Source of the DNA: Rhizobacter sp.
GTDB lineage: Bacteria > Pseudomonadota > Gammaproteobacteria > Burkholderiales > Burkholderiaceae_C
DNA length: 64,000 nt
Direction of reading: 5' to 3'
NCBI GenBank assembly: GCA_025350965.1
Contig: JANXWV010000135.1
Coordinates: forward strand, 90,402 to 154,401
Shown here: positions 56,459-64,000 of the stretch, piece by piece
Position numbering within the stretch: position 1 is the first letter of the stretch
How the letters are laid out: each line of letters opens with the position of its first letter
Position numbers and translations under genes: made by a program
Notes under the pieces: generated by a model
The model's database searches: none
Told to the model about the DNA's origin: nothing
Seen by the model: the letters and a program-made list of their open reading frames with translations, nothing else

Positions 56459-59400
56459 TTACGGTTTCGACGCGGAATGCCCCCGCTCTTCCGCGAGCGC
56501 GCGTTCCAGGCGCGCGCACAGCGACGGGCGCAGTTCGCCGGCGGTCATGAGGGCATCGAGCGACCCCACATAGAGCGCCCGTGCCACGTTGTGCACGGCA
56601 TCGAACTCGCGTGCCACTTCGGTCTGCACTCTTGCCGTGACATCAGCCAGCACACTCTCGTAGTGTTCTTCGGCTCTACGGCGATCGTCGAGCCTGGCAT
56701 CGGCGAGCGCTTGGCGCGCCGCCTGTGCGTGCGGGTCAGCCTGCGCCCTTTCGCGGACCAGACGAGTGAACACGACGGCCGCAGCTGCGCCGCCTCCGAT
56801 CACGCTCGCATAGCTGCCTTCGAGCGCCACGGCATCGAGGCGGCTCGACAGCCGGCGCGAGAACACGACGTAAGCACCCCCGTGGTAGCGCGCGACGACG
56901 CAGAACAGGATCGGCCCGTCGAACTCGACCACGGCCTTGCCGATCTCGGCGCCGAATTCGAGCTGGCGCTCGCGCATCGATTCCGGCGAGCCGTCGAAGC
57001 CTGACAGATTGGCCAGCACGACGACCGGGCACAGGCCGTTGACCGAACGAATGGCCCGCGCGATCTTGCGCGACGAATGCGGGAACAGCGTGCCACTCAT
57101 CCAGCTCGCCGGCCCGTCGACCGGGCGCGGCCCGCGCCGCGGCAGCGGTTGCGACTCGATGCCGATCAAGCACACCGGATTGCCGCCGAGCTGCCCGTGC
57201 ATCACCACGGCGGTTTCACCGCCGGCAAGCCCTTTCCAGCGCTCGAGCGGCGGGGCGTCCTGGTCGAGAACGGCGGTCATCACCTCGCGGATCGCGAACG
57301 GCTTCTTGCGCCCGGGGTTGGCGCTTTCGGAAAACAGCTCCCCGACCGTGGTGAAGCCTCCGGCGCCGGCGTACGCGGCGTTGGTGACGTCACGCTCGAC
57401 AGGGTCGGTGCTGGGCCGCCGACGCGCCCGCCGCTCGCCCGGCGCGACATAGGTGTACTCGCAGTGGCGCAGCAGCAGTTCGTAGGCGCTCTTCAGGTCG
57501 GGCGCGCTGTACTGCGCCTGGCCGTTGCCGGTCATGATCTCGAGCCCGCCGATGGCTTCGTTGGTCTCTGCCGCGACCGATCCGGACACCTCGAGAGCGC
57601 GCTTGCCCGTGAGCACCATGTAGCCACGCGGCGTCATGACCAGCGTGCCGCGGCAATGCATCAGCATCGTTGCTTCGGCGTTCCAGTACGACTGCGCGCC
57701 CACACACGGCCCGTCGACCAGAACGTTGATCACGCCGCCGGCTTCGGTGAACTCGACGATGCGGCGCAGCACCGCGGCGGTCCAGTCGAGGTTTTCAGTA
57801 CCGGAGTCGAATGCGATCCGCGCGCCGCCGGACAGCGCGACCCATTCGACAGGCACGCCCAGCTTCTCGGCATGGTCGAGCGCGGCGATGATCCGCCGGC
57901 ATTCGCCTTCGCCGAGTGAGCCCATGTCCTTGTTGGGGTCGCCGAGCAGCAGCACGCGGCTGAAGCCGTCCGGAAAGCGTTCGGACCAGTTCGTGATCAG
58001 CCCGACCACCACACCGGTCGGGTTGCTGGCGGCCGGGCGGCCTCGCACCGATTCCAGCACCTGGCCCTGGGCGTCGAGTTCCAGTTCATCGAATTGCCCG
58101 CGCTCGATCCGGCCGATGTCTTCGCGGGACGTGAGCCAGCTCACCACCTCGTAGGGGTGGAACAAGCGCCGCCGCCGTGCGGCCAGCACCTGCTGCTCGT
58201 AGGCCGACATGACCGGGACCAGGCGTTGCCTTGGCAGCACCACCTCGAGCCGGGGCCCGAGAGCTGTCGCGTCGCGCCATTCGGCGGCCAGCTCGCGTGG
58301 CGGCGCCGAGTCGCCGAGCGTGAAGCGGCCATGCATCGCCACCTTGTGCAGCGCCAGGTCGAAGGTCGCCGGGCCGAGCCGTCGGGCCAGTGCGTCGAGC
58401 TCGCTGCGTGCAAGCGCAATCGTCGGCCGCATGAAGAGCGAGATCCGGTTGAACGCCGGTGGTCTGCCGGTTGCAGCACGCACGCCTTCACGCAGGGCCT
58501 GCACGGCGTTGAGGAAGACTCTTTCAAAACTGGGAACCCGGACGAAGTCGCCATCGAACACCGGGTCGAAGCGCTCGACTTCGGCCATCACGATCAACCT
58601 GTCTTCGCCTGTGGCGATGGCGCGCAGCAGCAGCAACCCTGCCGGAGCGGGCAGCCGCTCGAGCTTGAACTGGGCAAACCGGGCAACTTCCTGTGCGACC
58701 GGGCGTGCCGGATGGACATCGCGCAGCAGCGTCTGCTCGGCCATCGCGTCGCCCGAGTTCACCCAGCTGCGGATACGAAGCTCGCCGCCCTCGACCCACA
58801 GCGCCGTCCAGCGCGAACGCTGAATGCGTGCCGCCGCGTCGAAGGCGTCGACGGCAGGGACGTAGGCCAGCAGCAGGTCCGCCTCTGCATCGGCCGGCAG
58901 CAAGGCCAGAACCTCCGCCAGATCGCAGGGGGCGTTCAGCAACGCTCCGACCACCTGCGTGCCAGCAGTGGTTCGCAGCCGCTGGCAGGGATGGCGCCCC
59001 TTCAGGGCGGCAGTGTCTTCGACCAACTCTGCTGCGCGCACTTCATAGATCCGGGCGAGCAACTGCCGCAGAAGGAGGGCCGGATCGCGACGGCCAGCCG
59101 GCCCGGCGGAGGCCGGAACGAGTGAGCTTGCGAGCGCACCGAACGGCAAGGCCTGCAAGGCCGCCTCGGCGGCGGTACGCCCATCTTGCAACTGCGCAGC
59201 AGCCAGGTCATCCCAGCACCGGTCGGCATCGATGGCGGCCTGCGCCACGTCTGCCTGCCACTCGGGCAGATCCTGCCAATAGTGGATCAGGTTCCAGGCC
59301 GCCGTGGCGACCTGCAGGTCACCGCGCTGCACCGCTTCGCTGGCGAGCTTTTCGAACACCACGCGCTGCTCAAGCGCCGACGGCGACACTTCGGACTCCG

Positions 59401-61903
59401 CTGCTTGCGAGTGCGCCAGCGCGCGCAGCACGGCGAGTGTCAGTGCGCTCGCGTCTTCCTGCGATCGGCGCGCCTGGAACAGCCGCAACAGCGCATGCGC
59501 GACGAGCGGATCACCTTCGATGAGATCGTCTATTCCATGCAGCGCAAGGAAGCGCCCGAGCCGCCGCCTATAGCGTTCGGACAGCTTCTTGTCGTCGAAG
59601 CGACGATGGTGCGCGAACCAGGCGAGCTGGTCCATGCTCGACTCGCCGGCTTCGTTGACGGCATCGTCGAACGGGCCGCTCTTGAAGAGCTGCTCCTGCA
59701 CGACGGCCGCGCGCAACATCTTCAGCAGGCGGCCGCGCGGCGGCGATGGCTCCGCCTCCAGGCTCGACAGCGCCGCAGCGAGTTCGTCCGCCGTGACGTC
59801 GAACCCCAACAACCGCGCCTCCACCAGCCGCAGCGCATCCAGCCCGGTCTCATGCCGGGCGGCGAGCTTGACGCCTTCGCCGACCACCGGCTGGCTCTCG
59901 TCACCCTCGTCGATCTCGACCATCACTTCGCCGGCTGCGACCTGGCTCGACGGCCTGACATGCACGGCGCGCACGGTGCCGGTCATGGGCGAGTCGATGA
60001 TGGTTTCCATCTTCATCGCCTCGAGCGTCAGGATGCGCATGCCAGCGCTTACCCGATCCCCCGGCTGGACATGAATCTGTGCCACCGATGCCGGCAAGTC
60101 GGCGCGCACGCGCCCGTCCGACAGCCGGCGGAAGCGGTGGGCAATGCCCTCGACCTCGACGTACACCTCCGAGGGCGTGGCGGCACGTTGCACGGCGTAG
60201 CGCTTGTCGCCGATGTCCAGCAGCAGCGTGCCTTTGCCGGTGCTCTGCGCTCGCACCATCGCCTGCCATTCGCCGCAGCGCATGCGCAGCTCATGCGGCC
60301 CCATCGATCCCACCTCCACTTCCAGTGGGTGGGTGCCGAGCACGAAGCGGATCTTGACCGGCCCGGGTTCCGGCACTGTGTGCGGAACCACGCGCTGTGC
60401 TTCCTCGATGAAGTTCGCGATGTGCCCGCGCCGGATCTGCAGGTAGTCACCGAGCACGGCGGCCGCCAGCGCCGCCTCGAGGTGGCTGCGCGATGCGCTG
60501 CCCGGGCGGCTGGCGACATGCCCATCGAGCCAACGCGTCGTGACCGGCCCATCACGAAACACCGAATCGGAAACCAGCTCCAGCAGCAGCGATCGGTTGG
60601 TGAGCCCGGAATCCAGCACGATGACCGTGTCGCGAAGGGCTGTTTCCAGGCGCGCCAGCGCAGCGTGGCGCGTTGTGCCGAAAGCGATGACCTTGGCCAG
60701 CATCGAGTCGAACACGGTCGGGACCACGTTGTCCTGCACATAGCCCGAATCGAAGCGCACGCCCGGCCCCAGCGGCGCCTCGAAGTGGATGAGCCGGCCC
60801 GCACGAGGCGCGAAGCCTTGATCTGGATCTTCGGCATTGAGCCGCGCCTCGATGGCCGCACCGCGAGGCGCCGGCGGGTGTTCGGCCGGCAACTTGTCGC
60901 CGCGGCCGACATCGATCTGCAGGCCGACGAGGTCGAGGCCGAAGATCTCCTCCGTCACTGTGTGCTCGACCTGGAGCCGGGTGTTCATCTCCAGGAAGTA
61001 GAACGTCTTCAGATCGGGCAGCAACAGGAACTCGGCCGTGCCGGCGCTGACGTACCCGGAAGTGCGCGCGAGTTTTGCGCCGGCTTCGCACAGGGCTTGT
61101 TCGACCTCGGCGGACAGCCCCGGTGCGGGTGCCTCTTCAAGCACCTTTTGCTGCCGGCGCTGCATCGAACAGTCGCGGGTCCCGAGCGCCCAGACACCGC
61201 CGTGGCTGTCGGCGAGCACCTGTACCTCGACGTGGCGCGCATCGGCGACGAAGGCCTCGACGAAGATCGATGCATCACCGAACGCCGCCCCGGCCTCGGC
61301 TGCGGCGGAACGGTAAGCGCCAATCAGTTCGTCCGGGCTCCCGACGCGCCGGATGCCGCGCCCGCCACCGCCGGCGGTGGCTTTGAGCAAAACCGGGTAG
61401 CCGATCTGTGCCGCCCATTCGGCGGCGCCGGCTTCATCAACCGACTCGCGCGACCAGGGGCTGACCGGCACGCCGGCACGCTCGGCCAGCCGCTTGGCTG
61501 CGATCTTGTCGCCGAGGGCGCGCATCGCGCTGGCCGGTGGGCCGAGGAAGACCAGGCCGTGCGCTTCGCAGGCTTCCTGCAGTTCGGGTCGCTCGGATGC
61601 GAAGCCCCAGCCCGGCCAGAGCGCATCGGCACCGGCCTGCTTCGCGAGAGTCACGATGCGCTCGACATCGAGGTAGGCGCTGCGTTGTTTGCCGTCTTCG
61701 CCGCGAACCATGGCGTCGCCGAGGCAGACCGCCGCCGAGGCCATGCGCACGAAAGGCGCATCGGCATCGGGGTGGGTGTAAAGCGCGACGACCGAGAGCG
61801 CGGCACCGCGCTCGCGCGACCAGCTGCGCGCGGCGCGCATGAAGCGCACCGCAGCCTCGCCGCGATTGGCCACCGCGACACATGAAAAAGGTTTGTTCAA
61901 CAT
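56459..61903 (-). CDS. Single-chain multidomain acyl-CoA (acetyl-CoA) carboxylase
   Basis: A 1,814-residue fusion that should carboxylate acetyl-CoA (or a similar acyl-CoA) to malonyl-CoA. Residues 1-460 are biotin carboxylase: VANRGEAAVR, ATP-grasp glycine loop KATAGGGGRGI (174-184) and EMNTRLQVEHTVTE (305-318). The biotin carrier domain (about 595-667) has EAMKM with biotinyl Lys631. A long central region (about 700-1240) without enzyme motifs resembles the scaffold of eukaryotic ACC. The carboxyltransferase pair follows (about 1245-1814): FHPYEVVSWL, ALSGGARIAF, VVVLANLSGFDGS and YHGGAYVVF. Bacteria normally split ACC into AccA-D; this domain order is the eukaryotic one. It begins 8 bases after the malonyl-CoA reductase stop. 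Acetyl-CoA specificity is inferred from that neighbour. Confidence 0.88.
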   Translation of the reverse strand: MLNKPFSCVAVANRGEAAVRFMRAARSWSRERGAALSVVALYTHPDADAPFVRMASAAVCLGDAMVRGEDGKQRSAYLDVERIVTLAKQAGADALWPGWGFASERPELQEACEAHGLVFLGPPASAMRALGDKIAAKRLAERAGVPVSPWSRESVDEAGAAEWAAQIGYPVLLKATAGGGGRGIRRVGSPDELIGAYRSAAAEAGAAFGDASIFVEAFVADARHVEVQVLADSHGGVWALGTRDCSMQRRQQKVLEEAPAPGLSAEVEQALCEAGAKLARTSGYVSAGTAEFLLLPDLKTFYFLEMNTRLQVEHTVTEEIFGLDLVGLQIDVGRGDKLPAEHPPAPRGAAIEARLNAEDPDQGFAPRAGRLIHFEAPLGPGVRFDSGYVQDNVVPTVFDSMLAKVIAFGTTRHAALARLETALRDTVIVLDSGLTNRSLLLELVSDSVFRDGPVTTRWLDGHVASRPGSASRSHLEAALAAAVLGDYLQIRRGHIANFIEEAQRVVPHTVPEPGPVKIRFVLGTHPLEVEVGSMGPHELRMRCGEWQAMVRAQSTGKGTLLLDIGDKRYAVQRAATPSEVYVEVEGIAHRFRRLSDGRVRADLPASVAQIHVQPGDRVSAGMRILTLEAMKMETIIDSPMTGTVRAVHVRPSSQVAAGEVMVEIDEGDESQPVVGEGVKLAARHETGLDALRLVEARLLGFDVTADELAAALSSLEAEPSPPRGRLLKMLRAAVVQEQLFKSGPFDDAVNEAGESSMDQLAWFAHHRRFDDKKLSERYRRRLGRFLALHGIDDLIEGDPLVAHALLRLFQARRSQEDASALTLAVLRALAHSQAAESEVSPSALEQRVVFEKLASEAVQRGDLQVATAAWNLIHYWQDLPEWQADVAQAAIDADRCWDDLAAAQLQDGRTAAEAALQALPFGALASSLVPASAGPAGRRDPALLLRQLLARIYEVRAAELVEDTAALKGRHPCQRLRTTAGTQVVGALLNAPCDLAEVLALLPADAEADLLLAYVPAVDAFDAAARIQRSRWTALWVEGGELRIRSWVNSGDAMAEQTLLRDVHPARPVAQEVARFAQFKLERLPAPAGLLLLRAIATGEDRLIVMAEVERFDPVFDGDFVRVPSFERVFLNAVQALREGVRAATGRPPAFNRISLFMRPTIALARSELDALARRLGPATFDLALHKVAMHGRFTLGDSAPPRELAAEWRDATALGPRLEVVLPRQRLVPVMSAYEQQVLAARRRRLFHPYEVVSWLTSREDIGRIERGQFDELELDAQGQVLESVRGRPAASNPTGVVVGLITNWSERFPDGFSRVLLLGDPNKDMGSLGEGECRRIIAALDHAEKLGVPVEWVALSGGARIAFDSGTENLDWTAAVLRRIVEFTEAGGVINVLVDGPCVGAQSYWNAEATMLMHCRGTLVMTPRGYMVLTGKRALEVSGSVAAETNEAIGGLEIMTGNGQAQYSAPDLKSAYELLLRHCEYTYVAPGERRARRRPSTDPVERDVTNAAYAGAGGFTTVGELFSESANPGRKKPFAIREVMTAVLDQDAPPLERWKGLAGGETAVVMHGQLGGNPVCLIGIESQPLPRRGPRPVDGPASWMSGTLFPHSSRKIARAIRSVNGLCPVVVLANLSGFDGSPESMRERQLEFGAEIGKAVVEFDGPILFCVVARYHGGAYVVFSRRLSSRLDAVALEGSYASVIGGGAAAAVVFTRLVRERAQADPHAQAARQALADARLDDRRRAEEHYESVLADVTARVQTEVAREFDAVHNVARALYVGSLDALMTAGELRPSLCARLERALAEERGHSASKP

Positions 61904-61911
61904 GGGGTGCC

Positions 61912-64000
61912 CTAGACCGTGATCGCCATGCCTCTGTAGATGCGTGAGCGGTAGCGCGAGTCCTCGGCATCGGGCAGCGGCGCGCCGGCCAGCAACACCG
62001 CGCGGCCGAAGCGCTTGACCTCTTCCTGGTGTTCGGCGGCGTTGCGTGGCTCCTCGCTGCGGGCGCGGCGCGTCAGGTTGATCTGGTTCACCGGCACGTC
62101 GTGAACCAAGCGTTCGTTCTCGACCGCCAGCGTGGCCGTGAAGGCGTGCATCGTGGTCTTGATGAAGTTGGCCAGTGCGAAGCGGGCACCGCTCTTGTCG
62201 CTGCCGGTCGGCACGTCGGGCGACACCAGCACCAGCTGCGTGCCGTCGATCAAGCTGGCCTTGCGGGCGACCCGGAACTGGTGGGTCAGGTTGTCCTGCA
62301 CGAGCTGGCGAAAGTCTTCCGGGCTGAGGGCCGCTTCGTCGGGCGCTTCGGCGCTCGGGAACAGGCGCTCGGGCAGCGGCACGAAAGGCGTGCTGACGAT
62401 GGTGGTCGGGTAGCCGTGGGTTGTCAGCGATGCGTCGATGCCGCCTTCCAGGTCATCGCCCACCTCGATGAAATACAGCAGGTCGGGCGGCAGGTCACGC
62501 ATCGCTGCGCGCATCGCCTTGCAGCCATCGGCGCTGCGGCAAAGCACGACGACGCGCCCGACCTGGCAATCGGTGACGAGCTGGCGCGCCGCTTCTGCCA
62601 GGTGCTCCACCAGATGCTCGCCGATCAGCCACACGGTGCGCCCGCGCATCATGTCCAGCCGTTCGCGCTTGGCGCTGCCGAAAAGCTCACGCTCGGTGAT
62701 GGAACGCTCCAGGCTCAGCCCGCCCGAAGGCATGAAGGTCTCGCCAGTGACGGCACGGTCGGCCAGGAAATACACCGTGGCCAAAGCCACCTCGGTCTCG
62801 GTCGGCATCTTGCCCAGGTGCAGCAGCGACAGCACGCCGTTGCGCACCTTCGCGGCTTCGTCTTGCACAGCACGCGGCGGCAGGTAGGGCTTGTCGCTGG
62901 AGGGCACGCGGCTCAGCCAACTCGAGCCGCTGCGCGCTTGCCATTCCGGCAAAGCGAGGAAGCAGCCGCCCAGGCGCAGGCGGCCGATCAGGCGTTCGGC
63001 GATGTCGCCGTCCATCAGGTAGCTGCCCCAGTGGCAGTCGTCGCTGCGCTCCTTGTGGGCGGCCAGGGCCACGTTGCGCAACTCGGCAGGCGCCTCTGAA
63101 TCCATGGCCAGCGCGGCCACGTCGTTGGCGGCCAGTTGCGAGAGCAGGCTTTCCACGCCGAGGCCGCGGCGCATCGCCTTGACGACGGCGGCGTGCACTG
63201 CGTTCAGGCGCTTGTTTTCAAGAATCAGGCGACCGCGCCGCTCGAACAACCCGGGGCGACCGCCCGTGCCCTTGAGCCGCTCGCCCTCGACCGGGCCGGG
63301 CGCGATGGCGTTGATCTGCACCTCGGGGCCGAGAAAGCGGGCCATGCTCTCGACCATGGCGCGCTGGCCTGATTTGCTGACCGCGTAATCGCTGCGATTG
63401 GGGTAGGACACGGCCAGGTTCTTTTCGCCACCAAAGTAGCTCGACACGTTCAGCACATAGCCGCTGCCCTGCTTCTTCATCAGCGGCAACACTTCGTGCA
63501 TCAGCACGTAGTTGGAGACCAGGTTCGCGTCCAGCGTGGCCGTCCACGCCGCCGGGTCCATGTCGACCACCATGTCCTCAGCGCCAGAGACTCCCGCGTT
63601 GTTGATCAGGTAGTCGATGCGGCCGAATGCCGCGAGGGTGGCCTGCACCGCGGGCTTGAGCGTGTGCAACTGGCCCACGTCAACACCCGGCAAGATGCCA
63701 ACGCGGCGCTCGGCTTGCGAGTAGCCGATGTCTTCGAGCTCGCCGACGATGCGCGCACGCACGGCCTGCAGCTCGCTTTCGCGGCGCGCCGCCAGCATGA
63801 CCTTCGCGCCGCCCAGGGCCAGCAATCGCGCGACCGCGCCGCCAATGCCCGCCGAGCCGCCGGTGATCAGCGCCACCTTGCCGATGTGCAGGCCCGCCAG
63901 GTTCTCGGTGAAACCCACCGTGGCGCGGCGCGCACCGCTGGCCTCGGCAATGCTGGCGGGAAGATAAAGGTTCACCTGATGGATGCGCTGTTCCTTGAAC
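61912..64000 (-). CDS. mcr: Malonyl-CoA reductase (3-hydroxypropionate type), C-terminal part
   Basis: Homologue of the bifunctional malonyl-CoA reductase of Chloroflexus, a protein of about 1,220 residues that reduces malonyl-CoA with two NADPH to 3-hydroxypropionate. The visible part matches the C-terminal half, which makes malonate semialdehyde from malonyl-CoA. Numbered from the GTG at 63975, the active SDR has NADPH loop TGGSAGIG (38-45), NNAGVSG (125-131), the Ser region LNVSSYFGGEKN and catalytic Tyr197/Lys201 in YAVSKSGQ. A second, degenerate SDR repeat (MRGRTVWLIGEH onward) lacks these motifs, as expected for the structural repeat. The protein ends YRGMAITV, like the Chloroflexus enzyme. 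The frame stays open through the window edge (FKEQRIHQ precedes the GTG), so the N-terminal half lies outside. Confidence 0.9.
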   Translation of the reverse strand, partial: FKEQRIHQVNLYLPASIAEASGARRATVGFTENLAGLHIGKVALITGGSAGIGGAVARLLALGGAKVMLAARRESELQAVRARIVGELEDIGYSQAERRVGILPGVDVGQLHTLKPAVQATLAAFGRIDYLINNAGVSGAEDMVVDMDPAAWTATLDANLVSNYVLMHEVLPLMKKQGSGYVLNVSSYFGGEKNLAVSYPNRSDYAVSKSGQRAMVESMARFLGPEVQINAIAPGPVEGERLKGTGGRPGLFERRGRLILENKRLNAVHAAVVKAMRRGLGVESLLSQLAANDVAALAMDSEAPAELRNVALAAHKERSDDCHWGSYLMDGDIAERLIGRLRLGGCFLALPEWQARSGSSWLSRVPSSDKPYLPPRAVQDEAAKVRNGVLSLLHLGKMPTETEVALATVYFLADRAVTGETFMPSGGLSLERSITERELFGSAKRERLDMMRGRTVWLIGEHLVEHLAEAARQLVTDCQVGRVVVLCRSADGCKAMRAAMRDLPPDLLYFIEVGDDLEGGIDASLTTHGYPTTIVSTPFVPLPERLFPSAEAPDEAALSPEDFRQLVQDNLTHQFRVARKASLIDGTQLVLVSPDVPTGSDKSGARFALANFIKTTMHAFTATLAVENERLVHDVPVNQINLTRRARSEEPRNAAEHQEEVKRFGRAVLLAGAPLPDAEDSRYRSRIYRGMAITV

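Noticed and set aside
59186-61885. 899-aa plus-strand ORF opposite the carboxylase.
   Set aside because: Antisense shadow of a GC-rich gene; composition is Arg/His/Ala-rich with no domain, while the minus strand carries a clear multidomain enzyme.
63973-63975. GTG at 63975 as the start of the malonyl-CoA reductase (ORF-track 687 aa).
   Set aside because: The frame stays open through the window edge, and the known enzyme has another roughly 500-residue SDR half before this point, so the gene is truncated by the window.

Overview
The window is GC-rich, gene-dense chromosomal DNA. Its gene order and protein families suggest a betaproteobacterium of the Burkholderiales, probably near the Rubrivivax/Leptothrix/Roseateles group. 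The indicators are carAB-greA, yhbY/rlmE-ftsH-folP-glmM running into pstSCAB-phoUBR, trxA-rho-rpmE, mfd/ispDF, and paired HDOD kinases. The assignment comes from reading alone; no database was searched. No CRISPR array, insertion sequence or prophage was seen, and no gene-free stretch exceeds 300 bases.

Layout. 1-3.35 kb: the 3' part of a PlsB-like acyltransferase, a BI-1/YccA membrane protein, a GlcG/HbpS-like protein and an EamA transporter. 3.4-14.6 kb: housekeeping genes carA-carB, greA, a DUF4149 protein, yhbY, rlmE, ftsH (with a heat-shock-type promoter), folP and glmM. 14.7-22.1 kb: the phosphate regulon. A fasciclin lipoprotein and pstS diverge from a region with Pho boxes on both strands, followed by pstCAB-phoU-phoB-phoR. 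22.1-26.2 kb, minus strand: a GT39-like membrane glycosyltransferase, rpmE2, rho and trxA. 26.3-32.4 kb: an AddB/AddA-type helicase-nuclease pair. 32.5-38.4 kb: a pseudokinase-HDOD protein, a kinase-HDOD-GAF protein, the 4.5S SRP RNA gene (opposite strand, absent from the ORF track) and an unrecognised protein. 38.5-43.1 kb: MFS transporter, ThDP enzyme, RraA-like aldolase and a TonB-C protein. 43.1-48.7 kb: serB and mfd (minus), ispD-ispF (plus). 48.7-52.2 kb: ompR/envZ-like two-component system with chrA. 52.3-56.4 kb: SIMPL protein, alpha/beta hydrolase, relA and tRNA-Val(GAC).

The most unusual region is 56.5-64.0 kb. A two-gene minus-strand operon encodes malonyl-CoA reductase of the Chloroflexus 3-hydroxypropionate type (truncated by the window edge), followed 8 nt later by a single-chain 1,814-residue acyl-CoA carboxylase that joins biotin carboxylase, biotin carrier, central and carboxyltransferase regions. 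Together they would convert acetyl-CoA, bicarbonate, ATP and NADPH to 3-hydroxypropionate, the opening steps of the 3-hydroxypropionate bicycle. The rest of that pathway is not in the window.

Other points: three six-codon mini-ORFs chained by ATGA overlaps between addB and addA; a triple-hairpin GC-rich element read through in frame inside mfd; and four GTCAC repeats at exact 11-bp spacing upstream of the fasciclin lipoprotein.
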